NCBI RefSeq assembly: GCF_015624425.1
Contig: NZ_CP049919.1
Location: 620,001-684,000, forward strand
Source of the DNA: Roseateles sp. DAIF2
GTDB lineage: Bacteria > Pseudomonadota > Gammaproteobacteria > Burkholderiales > Burkholderiaceae_C
Direction of reading: 5' to 3'
Length of the DNA stretch: 64,000 nt
Shown here: in pieces, positions 34,645 through 46,331 of the stretch
Position numbering within the stretch: position 1 is the stretch's first letter
How the letters are laid out: every line of letters starts with the position of its first letter
Notes under the pieces: model-generated
The model's input: the letters and a program-made list of their open reading frames with translations, nothing else
Databases searched by the model: none
What the model was told of the DNA's origin: nothing
Program-made: the position numbers and the translations under genes

Positions 34645-35520
34645 ATGGCATCAAGCAAGGAAATTCGCGGCAAGATCAAGTCGGTCGAGAACACCAAGAA
34701 GATCACCAAGGCCATGGAAATGGTCGCCGCCTCCAAGATGCGCAAGGCGCAGGAGCGGATGCGTTCGGCCCGGCCCTACAGCGAGAAGATCGGCAACATC
34801 GCCGCCAACCTCGCCAAGGCCAACCCCGAATACAAGCACCCCTTCCTGGTCAGCAATGACCAGGCCAAGTCGGTGGGCTTCGTGGTGGTGACGACCGACA
34901 AGGGCCTGTGCGGTGGCCTGAACACCAACCTGCTGCGCGCGACGACGACCAAGCTCAAGGAGCTGGAAGCCGCCGGCCAGAAGGCCGAGGTGGTCGCCAT
35001 CGGCAACAAGGGCCTGGGTTTCATGAACCGCGTTGGCGCCAAGGTGGTTTCGCAGGTGACGCAGCTGGGCGACCAGCCGCACATCGAGAAGCTGATCGGC
35101 CCGGTCAAGGTGCTGCTGGACGCGTATGCCGAAGGCAAGCTCAGCGCCGTCTACCTCTGCTACACCCGCTTCATCAACACGATGAAGCAAGAGCCGGTGG
35201 TGCAGCAGCTGCTGCCGCTGAACACCGAGGGCATGCAGACGGAAGGCGCCGGCAAGCATTCGTGGGACTACCTCTACGAGCCGGACGCCGCCACCGTCAT
35301 CGACGAGCTGCTGCTGCGCTACACCGAGGCCCTGGTCTACCAGGCTGTGGCCGAAAACATGGCGTCCGAGCAGTCGGCACGCATGGTGGCCATGAAGGCC
35401 GCTACCGACAACGCAGGCACCCTGATCGGTGAGCTGAAGCTGGTCTACAACAAGACCCGCCAGGCCGCGATCACCAAGGAACTGTCTGAAATCGTCAGTG
35501 GCGCGGCCGCCGTGGGCTGA
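34645..35520 (+). CDS. atpG: ATP synthase F1 subunit gamma
   Basis: The 291-residue rotor shaft of F1. The N-terminal helix begins with the family pattern [20 protein letters not shown] (5-24) and [11 protein letters not shown], and the C-terminal helix has [18 protein letters not shown] (near 245-262), the region that turns inside the alpha/beta ring. [13 protein letters not shown] in the middle is the conserved Rossmann-like core. The length is standard. ACAGGAGA precedes the ATG. Confidence 0.98.
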   Translation: MASSKEIRGKIKSVENTKKITKAMEMVAASKMRKAQERMRSARPYSEKIGNIAANLAKANPEYKHPFLVSNDQAKSVGFVVVTTDKGLCGGLNTNLLRATTTKLKELEAAGQKAEVVAIGNKGLGFMNRVGAKVVSQVTQLGDQPHIEKLIGPVKVLLDAYAEGKLSAVYLCYTRFINTMKQEPVVQQLLPLNTEGMQTEGAGKHSWDYLYEPDAATVIDELLLRYTEALVYQAVAENMASEQSARMVAMKAATDNAGTLIGELKLVYNKTRQAAITKELSEIVSGAAAVG

Positions 35521-35562
35521 TCGACCGACGCTCAAGCGAACGCTACAAGTTTTTGGAATTGA

Positions 35563-36987
<1,425 letters not shown>

Positions 36988-36991
36988 TGAG

Positions 36992-37012
36992 AGGCGCGCA
37001 AGCGCCTTGTTT
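36992..37012 (+). terminator. Attenuator-like hairpin between atpD and atpC
   Basis: AGGCGC (36992-36997) and GCGCCT (37002-37007) pair around the GNRA tetraloop GCAA and are followed by TGTTT. It is a compact terminator-like structure 5 bp after the atpD stop. Incomplete termination here would reduce atpC (one epsilon subunit) relative to atpD (three beta subunits). Confidence 0.5.
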
Positions 37013-37051
37013 ACCCAAGCTTTTTCACCAGAACGCTAAGGAAGATTGAAC

Positions 37052-37465
37052 ATGGCAACCATTCATGTTGACGTGGTGTCCGCCGAGGAGCAGATCTTCT
37101 CCGGCGAGGCCAAGTTCGTCGCGCTGCCGGGCGAAGGCGGTGAGCTGGGCATCCTGCCCCAGCACACCCCGCTGATCACCCGCATCAAGCCCGGCGCCGT
37201 GCGCATCGAGAAGGCCGATGGCGGCGAAGAGTTCGTCTTCGTGGCCGGCGGTCTGCTGGAAGTGCAGCCGGGCACCGTCACCGTGCTGGCCGACACCGCC
37301 ATCCGCGGCAAGGACCTGGACGAAGCCAAGGCGACCGAGGCCAAGAAGCTGGCCGAGGAAGCGATGAAGAACGCCAAGAGCGACATCGACTTTGCCGCCG
37401 CGCAAAGCGAGTTCGTCGCGATGGCCGCCCAGATCGCGGCGCTGCGCAAGTTCCGCAAGAAGTAA
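37052..37465 (+). CDS. atpC: ATP synthase F1 subunit epsilon
   Basis: The 137-residue stalk subunit that can inhibit ATP hydrolysis. The N-terminal beta-sandwich (1-85) begins [20 protein letters not shown] with the [16 protein letters not shown] loop (about 27-42) characteristic of the family. The C-terminal helical hairpin (90-137) is Ala/Glu/Lys-rich. The ATG at 37052 has AAGGAAG 7 bp upstream; an in-frame TTG two codons earlier is not preferred. It is the last gene of the operon, followed by two hairpins. Confidence 0.97.
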   Translation: MATIHVDVVSAEEQIFSGEAKFVALPGEGGELGILPQHTPLITRIKPGAVRIEKADGGEEFVFVAGGLLEVQPGTVTVLADTAIRGKDLDEAKATEAKKLAEEAMKNAKSDIDFAAAQSEFVAMAAQIAALRKFRKK

Positions 37466-37480
37466 AAGAGAACAGATCGA

Positions 37481-37496
37481 AGCTCCGCTCGGAGCT
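37481..37496 (+). terminator. Hairpin after atpC, first of two
   Basis: AGCTCCG (37481-37487) and CGGAGCT (37490-37496) form a perfect 7-bp stem with a very tight 2-nt loop. No U-tract follows, so by itself it is a weak terminator. It probably acts with the much stronger hairpin 8 bp further on. Confidence 0.5.
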
Positions 37497-37504
37497 CGTT
37501 CTAG

Positions 37505-37550
37505 CAACGGCAGGATGTGCGAGAAGTCGCACTCCTGCCGTTGTTCTTTG
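37505..37550 (+). terminator. Strong intrinsic terminator of the atp operon
   Basis: CAACGGCAGGA (37505-37515) pairs with TCCTGCCGTTG (37533-37543), and GTGCGA (37517-37522) pairs with TCGCAC (37527-37532) above one bulged T, closing on the loop GAAG. The 17-bp stem is followed by TTCTTTGT. This is the clearest Rho-independent terminator in the window and separates the atp operon from the lipoprotein operon. Confidence 0.85.
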
Positions 37551-37646
37551 TGCACGCTCCTCGAGGCGCTTGATTCGGAAACATTACAGTTACATGTCCG
37601 CCGGAAATCCCGTGCGGCAGCAAAAGAATCGAGGGAGTCTTCTTCT

Positions 37647-38327
37647 ATGCAAGTTTCTGTCTGGGCCCAACGGGCCGGTTTGGCGCTGGCCGTTTCGGCG
37701 CTGTACGGTTGTGCCGCAACCGAGCAGTCGCGCACGATCGAGGTGCCCAAGCCCGTGGTCGCCGCACCAACCCAACAGGCGACCCGTGCGCCGATCGCCG
37801 TGGGCAAGTTCGACAACCGCTCCAGCTTCATGCGCGGCCTGTTCTCGGATGGCGTGGATCGCCTGGGTTCGCAATCCAAGTCCATCCTGATCGCGCATCT
37901 GCAGCAGACTCAGCGCTTCAATGTGCTGGACCGTGACAACCTCGAAGAGGCCAAGCAAGAGGCCCAGTTCAAGGCGAGTGCCCTGAACATCAAGGGGGCC
38001 GACTACCTGGTCACCGGCGCGGTGACCGAGTTCGGCCGCAAGGAGGTGGGCGACCAGCAACTGTTCGGCCTGTTGGGCCGCGGCAAGTCGCAGGTGGCCT
38101 ATGCCAAGGTGACGCTGAATGTGGTCAACAGCCAGACCTCCGAGGTGGTGTTCTCGGTGCAGGGCGCTGGCGAATACAGCTTGTCGACCCGCGAGGTCGC
38201 CGGCTTCGGTAGTACCGCGAGCTATGACGCGACCCTGAACGGCAAGGTGCTGGACCTGGCCATCAAGGAAGCCGTCACTGGCCTGGTGGCCGGTGTCGAC
38301 GCCGGTAACTGGCGTCCGCAACGTTGA
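37647..38327 (+). CDS. CsgG/HfaB-family outer-membrane lipoprotein
   Basis: A 226-residue lipoprotein with lipobox LYGC (C22). The mature part matches the CsgG/HfaB fold: APIAVGKFDNRSSF, then LIAHLQQTQRFNVLDRDNLEEA and ADYLVTGAVTEFG. CsgG forms the curli secretion pore, but no curli genes (csgA, csgB, csgE, csgF) are present. In Neisseria and other betaproteobacteria the same three-gene set (CsgG-like, DUF4810, GNA1162) is conserved. The ATG at 37647 has GAGGGAG 9 bp upstream; the longer frame would overlap the terminator. First gene of that operon. Confidence 0.9.
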   Translation: MQVSVWAQRAGLALAVSALYGCAATEQSRTIEVPKPVVAAPTQQATRAPIAVGKFDNRSSFMRGLFSDGVDRLGSQSKSILIAHLQQTQRFNVLDRDNLEEAKQEAQFKASALNIKGADYLVTGAVTEFGRKEVGDQQLFGLLGRGKSQVAYAKVTLNVVNSQTSEVVFSVQGAGEYSLSTREVAGFGSTASYDATLNGKVLDLAIKEAVTGLVAGVDAGNWRPQR

Positions 38328-38344
38328 GCGACGAGGTTTCTATC

Positions 38345-38731
38345 ATGACCCTTCGTCATCTCGGATTGCGCCTGGGTATGGCGGCCCTGGCTGCCTCGTT
38401 GGTGGCCTGCGCTGCTGCACCTCAGAAACCGCTGTACCAGTGGAGTGGCTACCAGCCTCAGCTGTACGAGTACTTCAAGGATGGCGGTGCAAACGCCGGC
38501 GCACAGATCGGCGCGCTGGAAGCCCAGCTGGAGAAGAACAAGGCCGCCGGCGAGGTTTCGCCACCCGGCCTGCATGCTCATCTGGCCCTGCTGTACAGCA
38601 AGGTCGGCAATGACCAGGCCGCGCGCACGCATCTGGAAGCCGAACGCAAGCTGTTCCCGGAGTCGGCCGCCTATGTCGACTTCCTGCTCAAGAACGGTGG
38701 CGCGGCAACCAAGCCGGCCTCCAAGACCTGA
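38345..38731 (+). CDS. DUF4810 lipoprotein
   Basis: A small 128-residue lipoprotein with lipobox VAC (C22) and the DUF4810 core: PLYQWSGYQPQLYEYFKDGG, then GLHAHLALLYSKVGNDQAAR and LEAERKLFPESAAYVDFLL. The helical pairs resemble a TPR-like fold. It is the middle gene of the conserved CsgG-like/DUF4810/GNA1162 operon, 17 bp behind the first and 25 bp before the third. Its role is unknown but presumably concerns assembly of an outer-membrane complex. Confidence 0.9.
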   Translation: MTLRHLGLRLGMAALAASLVACAAAPQKPLYQWSGYQPQLYEYFKDGGANAGAQIGALEAQLEKNKAAGEVSPPGLHAHLALLYSKVGNDQAARTHLEAERKLFPESAAYVDFLLKNGGAATKPASKT

Positions 38732-38756
38732 AGCCCAAGAGATCGGAAATCCAAGC

Positions 38757-39431
38757 ATGATCCGTCCCTACGAACTGTGCCGTCGCCTGCTGGCGGTGCT
38801 CGGGCTGGCGGCGCTGACCGCCTGCGCCACGCAACCGGCCAAGCAATATGACTACAGCGCGCTCAAGGAAGCCAAGCCAGCGTCCCTGCTGATCCTGCCG
38901 CCGCTGAATGACTCGCCCGACGTTGCCGCCACCTACAGCGTCTACTCCCAGCTGACCCATCCGCTGGCCGAGTCGGGCTACTACGTGCTGCCGGTGTCGC
39001 TGGTGGACGAGACGCTGCGCCAGAATGGTGTCGTCAATGCGGCCGAGGCCCACTCGATCGACGCAGCCAAGCTGCGCCAGATCTTCGGTGCCGATGCCGC
39101 GCTCTATGTGGCGGTGAAGCGCTACGGCTCGGTCTACAAGGTCGTCTCCAGCGATGCAACCGTCGAGGTCGAGGCCAAGCTGGTGGATCTCAAGACCGGT
39201 CAGCAGCTGTGGGATGGCAAGGCGATCGCCTCGACGGCCGAGCAGAACAACAACAACCAGGGCGGCCTGGTGGGGTTGTTGGTGAAGGCAGTGATCGACC
39301 AGATCGCCAACAACTTGACCGAGCGCAGCCACCATGTTGCCGGCATTGCCAGCCAGCGCCTGTTGACCGCTGGCACGCCCAACGGCCTGTTGCCCGGCCC
39401 GCGTGCGCCCGCGGCCGCTGCGAAAAACTAG
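38757..39431 (+). CDS. GNA1162-family (DUF799) lipoprotein
   Basis: A 224-residue lipoprotein with lipobox LTAC (C23). The body matches Neisseria GNA1162, a surface-antigen candidate with a TolB-like fold: SLLILPPLNDSPDVAATYSV (43-62), LAESGYYVLPVSLVDETLR and IFGADAALYVAVKRYGSVY. The C-terminus is longer and low in complexity (LLPGPRAPAAAAKN). Third gene of the trio, closed by a terminator 23 bp downstream. The three proteins are thought to form an outer-membrane export or assembly device, but the cargo is not known. Confidence 0.9.
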   Translation: MIRPYELCRRLLAVLGLAALTACATQPAKQYDYSALKEAKPASLLILPPLNDSPDVAATYSVYSQLTHPLAESGYYVLPVSLVDETLRQNGVVNAAEAHSIDAAKLRQIFGADAALYVAVKRYGSVYKVVSSDATVEVEAKLVDLKTGQQLWDGKAIASTAEQNNNNQGGLVGLLVKAVIDQIANNLTERSHHVAGIASQRLLTAGTPNGLLPGPRAPAAAAKN

Positions 39432-39453
39432 AATCCTCTGCTCCGGCAGTGCG

Positions 39454-39485
39454 ACCCACCGGCGTGCCGGTGGGTTTTTCTTTTT
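39454..39485 (+). terminator. Intrinsic terminator after the lipoprotein operon
   Basis: ACCCACCGGC (39454-39463) and GCCGGTGGGT (39466-39475) form a perfect 10-bp stem with a GT loop, followed by TTTTCTTTTT. This is a classic Rho-independent terminator. It ends 5 bp before the ATG of the mutarotase gene, so that gene either has a promoter overlapping the terminator or depends on read-through. Confidence 0.88.
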
Positions 39486-39490
39486 CTGAC

Positions 39491-40402
39491 ATGAGCAAAC
39501 GCATCGTCCCTTCGCATTACCACGGCCTCGAAGCCCTGGAACTCCTCGCCCCCGACGGCGCCCGCGCCGTGCTGCTGCTGCATGGGGCCCATCTCGTGTC
39601 CTGGGTGCCGGCCGGCGCCGGGGAGCAGCTGTATCTGTCGCCGAAGAGCGCCTTCAGCTCCGGCCAGGCGATCCGCGGCGGGGTGCCGGTGTGCTTCCCG
39701 CAGTTCGCGATGCGCGGGCCGCTGCAAAAGCATGGCTTCGCACGCAGCAAGCCCTGGCAGCTGGTCTTGGCCGAGCAGGGCGAGGACGATGCGCTGGCGG
39801 TGCTGCGCCTGAGCGACGATGCGGCCAGCCGCATGGTCTGGCCGCATGCCTTCGAGGCCGAGCTGAGTGTGCGCATCGCCGGCGGCACGCTGGAGCTGGA
39901 ACTGGCCTGCGAGCACAAGGGGCAGGAGGGCGATGCGCCCTTCGACTTCACAGCCGCGCTGCACACCTATCTGGGGCTGGAGGAGCTGAGCGATGCCAGC
40001 CTGCGCGGCCTGGCCGGCCTGCATTACTGGGACGCGGTTGCCGGCGTCGAGAAGCAGCAGCGCACCGACCTGCTGCTGCCCGGCAGCCCCGGCACCGAGG
40101 ACCTGGACCGCATCTACCACCAGGTCCAGCAAGACCTGACCCTGATCGAGCAGAACGCCGGCCGGCCGGAGCGCCGCCTGCTGATCCGCCAGCAGGGCTT
40201 TGCCGACACGGTGGTGTGGAACCCCGGCGCGGCCAAATGCGCGCAGGTCGCCGACATGCCGGCGGACGGCTATCGCAAGATGCTGTGCGTCGAGGCCGCG
40301 GCGGTCGAACACCCGATCCGGCTCGCGCCGGGCGAGAGCTGGGCCGGGCTGCAGAGCCTCACCCTGCTGGGGCCGGACGACGAGGCGGCGGGCACAGCCT
40401 AG
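39491..40402 (+). CDS. D-hexose-6-phosphate mutarotase (YeaD type)
   Basis: A 303-residue aldose-1-epimerase-fold enzyme that interconverts alpha and beta anomers of glucose-6-phosphate and related sugars. Family landmarks are GAHLVSWVPAG (33-43), LSPKSAFSSGQAIRGGVPVCFP (52-73), the active-site region LQKHGFARSKPW and TAALHTYL. The start is chosen just after the terminator of the preceding operon; the longer frame would run antisense-like through that terminator. Its stop codon TAG lies inside the left arm of the inverted-repeat element 40396-40633. Confidence 0.9.
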   Translation: MSKRIVPSHYHGLEALELLAPDGARAVLLLHGAHLVSWVPAGAGEQLYLSPKSAFSSGQAIRGGVPVCFPQFAMRGPLQKHGFARSKPWQLVLAEQGEDDALAVLRLSDDAASRMVWPHAFEAELSVRIAGGTLELELACEHKGQEGDAPFDFTAALHTYLGLEELSDASLRGLAGLHYWDAVAGVEKQQRTDLLLPGSPGTEDLDRIYHQVQQDLTLIEQNAGRPERRLLIRQQGFADTVVWNPGAAKCAQVADMPADGYRKMLCVEAAAVEHPIRLAPGESWAGLQSLTLLGPDDEAAGTA

Positions 40403-40633
40403 ATCCGGCAGTTGGGCGAGCCCGAGGGGCTGGCGAGGCGGGACGCGGGCAAGGCACGCCGACGAAGTGGGCTTCTGCCCACGAGGAGAAGCAACGCCGC
40501 CAGCGGCCCGAAGCGCCAGACCAGCGGGTTCGCAGCGTTCATCACCGACGTGGTGAGTACGGCTCGGGCACTAGGGCATTGATTTGCCGAGTCTTTCGAG
40601 GACGGGCAAGCGGTCAACTGCCGGATCTAGGCT
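40396..40633. repeat. MITE-like element with perfect 19-bp inverted ends
   Basis: AGCCTAGATCCGGCAGTTG (40396-40414) is repeated exactly, inverted, at 40615-40633, with 200 bp between. The interior has a GTGGGC-TTCT-GCCCAC hairpin (40467-40482) and no convincing reading frame. The left end carries the TAG stop of the mutarotase gene, and the right end contributes a base to the TAA stop of the convergent TPM gene. No transposase is encoded. It may be a non-autonomous transposable element or a bidirectional 3'-end structure. Confidence 0.7.
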
Positions 40634-41151
40634 TAGAGCAGGGCCGGTGAGTCGGGCAGCTCGTTGACGTTGGCCCGGCCGGCGGCCAGCGGGAAATGCT
40701 GGCCGAGCAGCCGACCGATGCGGTCCACCGCGTCGGCCAGTCCGGGCTCGAACTCGCCGCGCTTGAAGGCGGCGCTCATGTCGGCCAGCATCTGCTGCCA
40801 GGTCGCGGCCTCGACCCGCTGCGTCAGGCCGCGGTCCGCGACGATCTCGATGCGGTGCTCGGCCAGCAGCAGGTAGATCAGCACGCCGTTGTTCTGCTCG
40901 GTGTCCCAGACGCGCAGCTTGCCGAACATCGCGATCGCCCGCTCGCGCGCATCGGCGCGGCGCCACAGATAGGACAGCGGCAGGCTGGCCTCCACGCAGA
41001 TGCGGATCTCGCCGCTGTGGCCGGCCTCGCTGGTGGCCACGCGCTGGCGCAGCCGCTCCAGCGCCGCCGGTGGCAGCACGCGGCGCGCATCGGCCTCGTC
41101 CCACAGCCGGTGCTTGAAGAACCGGATCCAGAAACCACCGCCGCCCGCCAT
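40633..41151 (-). CDS. TPM-domain protein, short form
   Basis: A 172-residue protein with one TPM domain (about 25-150; SGEIRICVEASLPLSY, VWDTEQNNGVLIYLLLAEHRIEIVADRG), a beta-alpha fold found in thylakoid and bacterial envelope proteins, and a short basic N-terminus (IRFFKHRLWDEADARRVLP). No signal peptide or clear membrane helix. It is the last gene of the lemA-TPM-TPM operon; its start overlaps the previous stop by one base. The function is unknown, but the family is often tied to membrane-protein quality control or photosystem repair. Confidence 0.85.
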   Translation of the reverse strand: MAGGGGFWIRFFKHRLWDEADARRVLPPAALERLRQRVATSEAGHSGEIRICVEASLPLSYLWRRADARERAIAMFGKLRVWDTEQNNGVLIYLLLAEHRIEIVADRGLTQRVEAATWQQMLADMSAAFKRGEFEPGLADAVDRIGRLLGQHFPLAAGRANVNELPDSPALL

Positions 41152-42065
41152 CACCAATCCCCCGAGGCGCCGCCGCCGCCGAAATCGCCACCGCCGCCGG
41201 ACGAGAAGCCGCCGCCGCTGTCGCTGCCACCCCCTCCGCTCCAGCCGCCGCCACCGCCGCCCCAGATGATGGGCCCGCCGCCATGGCCGCCGCTGTAGCC
41301 GCTGCTTCCCCGCACGCCGCGCCGCGCCGCGCCGATGCCCAGCACGCCGACCAGCACCAGGGCCGCGACGCCGGCCAGGCCGGCGATCAGCACACTGGTG
41401 CTGAAGAACCAGCCGACCACGCCGGCCGCGCCGCCGGTGGCCAGGCTGCCGAGCTTGCGGCCGAAGATGCCGGTCAGGATCGCGCCCAGCACCGGCACCG
41501 CGATGAAGAACAACGCGGCCAGCTCCTCGATGTCGAAGCCCGTGCCGCCGGTCGGGCGCTCGCGCTGTTGCGGTGGTGCCGGCAGCTGCTCGCCGCGGAT
41601 GCGCGCCTGCAGCTGGTCCAGCGCCAGGTTCAGCCCGCCGGCATAGTCGCCCTTCTTGAAGGCGGGCGCGATCGCCTGCTGGATGATCTGGCGTGCGGCC
41701 AGGTCGGGCACCGCGCCCTCCAGTGCCTTGGCCACCGCGATGCGCACCTTGCGTTCGTCCTTGGCGACGACGATCAGCACGCCGTCGCCGACCTCGCGCC
41801 GGCCCAGCTTCCAGGCGTCGCCGACGCGCTGCGTGTAGTCGGTGATGTCCTCCGGCGCGGTGCCCGCCAGCATCAGGATCACGATCTGCGGCCCGGCCTC
41901 GCGCTCGAAGGCGGCCAGCTTGGCGTCCAGCGCCTGGCGCTGCGCCTGTGTCAGGGTACCGGTGGAATCGATCACCCGGCCGGTCAGCACCGGCACCGGG
42001 CGCAGTTCCTGGGCGGCGGCCAGCAATTGGCAGCCGCACAGCAGGAGCATCAGCAGCCAGCGCAT
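41151..42065 (-). CDS. TPM-domain membrane protein with glycine-rich tail (YgcG-like)
   Basis: This 304-residue protein has a signal peptide (1-18), a TPM domain (about 28-150; RVIDSTGTLTQAQRQALDAK, GVLIVVAKDERKVRIAVAKALEG), two or three membrane helices (about 182-250) and a C-terminal tail made almost only of Gly, Ser and Trp (about 255-304). The layout is that of YgcG, a protein of unknown function usually encoded with LemA. It lies 21 bp behind lemA and overlaps the shorter TPM gene by one base. Confidence 0.9.
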   Translation of the reverse strand: MRWLLMLLLCGCQLLAAAQELRPVPVLTGRVIDSTGTLTQAQRQALDAKLAAFEREAGPQIVILMLAGTAPEDITDYTQRVGDAWKLGRREVGDGVLIVVAKDERKVRIAVAKALEGAVPDLAARQIIQQAIAPAFKKGDYAGGLNLALDQLQARIRGEQLPAPPQQRERPTGGTGFDIEELAALFFIAVPVLGAILTGIFGRKLGSLATGGAAGVVGWFFSTSVLIAGLAGVAALVLVGVLGIGAARRGVRGSSGYSGGHGGGPIIWGGGGGGWSGGGGSDSGGGFSSGGGGDFGGGGASGDW

Positions 42066-42086
42066 GCGAGAGGGATGAGGTGAGGC

Positions 42087-42710
42087 TTACTTGGACGCGG
42101 GCTTGTCGAAGCTGACCGCCGGCGCGGTCTTGATCGCGGCCTCGTTGTCGACCTGGAAGCTCGGCTTGACCTGGTAGCCGAACACCATCGCGGTCAGGTT
42201 GTTCGGGAAGCTGCGGGTGTGCACGTTGTAGTCGGCCACCGACTTGATGTAGCGGTTGCGCGCCACGGTGATGCGGTTCTCGGTGCCTTCCAGCTGCACG
42301 CGCAGATCCTGGAAGCCCTGGTTGGCCTTCAGGTTCGGATAGTTCTCGCTGACCACCAGCAGGCGGCTCAAGGCGCCGGACAGCTCGCCCTGCGCGGCCT
42401 GGAACTTCTTCAACGCCTCGGGGTTGTTGGCCAGCTCGGGCGTGACCTGGATGCTGGTGGCCTTGGCGCGCGCCTCGACCACCTTGGTCAGGGTCTCCTG
42501 CTCAAAGTTGGCCTCGCCCTTGACCGTGTTGACGATGTTGGGGATCAGGTCGGCACGGCGCTGGTACTGGCTCAGCACCTCGGCCCAGTTGGCGCCGACT
42601 TGCTCGTCCAGGCGCTGGAACTCGTTGTAGCCGCAGCCCGAGAGCATCAGGCTGCTGCCGAGCAGCAGGGCGGCCAGGGCGCTGCGGCGCAGGGTCGGGA
42701 TGACGGACAT
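42087..42710 (-). CDS. lemA: LemA-family protein
   Basis: A 207-residue envelope protein. The N-terminal segment ends in a lipobox-like LSGC (about 24-27), followed by the LemA coiled helical core: YNEFQRLDEQVGANWAEVLS, QYQRRADLIPNIVNTVKGEA, then the late YNVHTRSFPNNLTAMVFGY signature. AGGAGG sits before the ATG at 42710; the longer frame would overlap the hemE promoter. First gene of the lemA-TPM-TPM operon, divergent from hemE (97-bp gap). LemA partners TPM proteins in many genomes; their biochemical role is unknown. Confidence 0.93.
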   Translation of the reverse strand: MSVIPTLRRSALAALLLGSSLMLSGCGYNEFQRLDEQVGANWAEVLSQYQRRADLIPNIVNTVKGEANFEQETLTKVVEARAKATSIQVTPELANNPEALKKFQAAQGELSGALSRLLVVSENYPNLKANQGFQDLRVQLEGTENRITVARNRYIKSVADYNVHTRSFPNNLTAMVFGYQVKPSFQVDNEAAIKTAPAVSFDKPASK

Positions 42711-42807
42711 CGAGGATCCTCCTAGATTGATATAGCGCAGGGCAGGGCAATATCTGGCGCCGGCGGCGCGGGATTCAAGCCGATGCCGCAGCGGATAATG
42801 CCAGACC

Positions 42808-43911
42808 ATGAGCGCCTTTCCCCAGCTGCAAAACGACAATTTCCTGCGCGCCTGTCTGCGCCAGCCCACTGACCACACCCCGATCTGGCTGATGCGTCAG
42901 GCCGGCCGCTATCTGCCCGAGTACCGCGAGACCCGCGCCAAGGCCGGCAGCTTCATGGGATTGGCCACCAACACCGATTACGCGACCGAGGTGACCCTGC
43001 AGCCGCTGGAGCGCTACCCGCTGGACGCGGCCATCCTGTTCTCCGACATCCTGACGGTGCCGGACGCGATGGGCCTGGGACTGTCCTTCGCGCAGGGCGA
43101 GGGCCCGAAGTTCGAAAAAGTGGTGCGTGACGAGGCCGCGGTGAACGCGCTCGCGGTGCCCGACATGGCCAAGCTGCGCTATGTGTTCGACGCGGTGACG
43201 TCGATCCGCAAGGCCCTGAACGGCCGGGTGCCGCTGATCGGCTTCTCCGGCAGCCCCTGGACCCTGGCCTGCTACATGGTCGAGGGCGGCGGCTCCGACG
43301 ACTACCGCCAGGTCAAGAGCCTGATGTATGCGCGCCCCGACCTGATGCACCGCATCCTGGCCGTCAATGCCGACGCGGTGGCCCAGTACCTGAACACCCA
43401 GATCGAGGCCGGCGCGCAAGCGGTGATGATCTTCGACAGCTGGGGCGGCGTGCTGGCCGACGGCATGTTCCAGCGCTTCAGCCTGGACTATTCCAAGCGC
43501 GTGCTGGCGCAAGTGAAGACCGAGCATGAGGGCCGGCGCATCCCGCGCATCCTGTTCACCAAGGGTGGCGCGCTGTGGCTGGACGAGATCGCCGCGGCCG
43601 GCGCCGATGTCGTCGGCCTGGACTGGACCGCGAACCTGGGTCAGGCGCGCGCAAGCGTCGGCGCCAAGGTCGCGCTGCAGGGCAACCTCGATCCCAATGT
43701 GCTGTTCGCGCCGCCCGAGGCGGTGCGCGAGCAGGCCCGCGCGGTGCTGGACAGCTTCGGCCGCCCGCAGCGCGCCGACGGCGGCTGGGACGGCCATGTC
43801 TTCAACCTGGGCCATGGCATCAGCCAGTTCACGCCGCCCGACAGCGTGTCCGCCCTGGTCGAGGAAGTGCATCGCTATTCGCGCCTGCAGCGTGCCGCCG
43901 CGGTGGCCTGA
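42808..43911 (+). CDS. hemE: Uroporphyrinogen decarboxylase
   Basis: Removes four acetate carboxyls from uroporphyrinogen III to give coproporphyrinogen III in haem biosynthesis; cofactor-free and cytosolic. In its 367 residues the N-terminal signature [17 protein letters not shown] (about 24-40) contains the substrate-binding arginines, and [17 protein letters not shown] (about 148-164) is the second family signature. The catalytic Asp lies in LFSDILT. Full length. It is divergent from lemA and followed by the 311-bp gap before priA. Confidence 0.97.
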   Translation: MSAFPQLQNDNFLRACLRQPTDHTPIWLMRQAGRYLPEYRETRAKAGSFMGLATNTDYATEVTLQPLERYPLDAAILFSDILTVPDAMGLGLSFAQGEGPKFEKVVRDEAAVNALAVPDMAKLRYVFDAVTSIRKALNGRVPLIGFSGSPWTLACYMVEGGGSDDYRQVKSLMYARPDLMHRILAVNADAVAQYLNTQIEAGAQAVMIFDSWGGVLADGMFQRFSLDYSKRVLAQVKTEHEGRRIPRILFTKGGALWLDEIAAAGADVVGLDWTANLGQARASVGAKVALQGNLDPNVLFAPPEAVREQARAVLDSFGRPQRADGGWDGHVFNLGHGISQFTPPDSVSALVEEVHRYSRLQRAAAVA

Positions 43912-44222
43912 GCTGCGCGGTAAGTAAGCACTCAGGTTTTGACTTATCCCCAATTTGTAGCCGGCGAGCCAGGGCGACCGACAAAGTCCTCCGGTGCCTT
44001 GGTGTTTCCCCGATGGACGGCTAAGTGCTTGATTCATATGGATTGCACCGATTTGGGGGGGAACGGCTTTTGCAATGGTCCCGGGGCGTCGTGGCGCCCG
44101 GAACGGCCGCTGTTAGCAACTAACCCACAAAGTTATCCACAGAATTCGAGGTTCTGGGGAAAAGCCCGTCGAATCATCGACTTGGCGGGGAAAGTTGAGA
44201 TGGCGCTTGATCGGAGGCCGCG
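43912..44222. other. 311-bp gene-free interval before priA
   Basis: No convincing reading frame. It is more A/T-rich than the coding sequence around it and holds a perfect DnaA-box-like nonamer at 44133-44141, a one-mismatch copy TTATCCCCA at 43944-43952 and a run of seven or more G at 44056-44062. A priA promoter must lie here, but no clear -35/-10 pair was found. Confidence 0.5.
44133..44141 (+). promoter_or_regulatory. DnaA-box-like site upstream of priA
   Basis: TTATCCACA is an exact consensus DnaA box, 81 bp before the priA start. TTATCCCCA at 43944 is one base off. Such sites can let DnaA control replication genes. Two boxes without an AT-rich unwinding region or neighbouring dnaA are not enough for a replication origin. 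Confidence 0.5.
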
Positions 44223-46325
<2,103 letters not shown>

Positions 46326-46331
46326 GGTCAC

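Noticed and set aside
40403..40614. A small gene inside the 40396-40633 element
   Set aside because: No frame with a ribosome site and reasonable composition; the interior hairpin interrupts the only candidates.
43912..44222. A possible replication origin, since DnaA boxes occur and atp genes are near
   Set aside because: Only one exact box and one near-box, no AT-rich unwinding repeats and no dnaA, dnaN or rpmH; the atp-oriC link of E. coli does not hold in betaproteobacteria.
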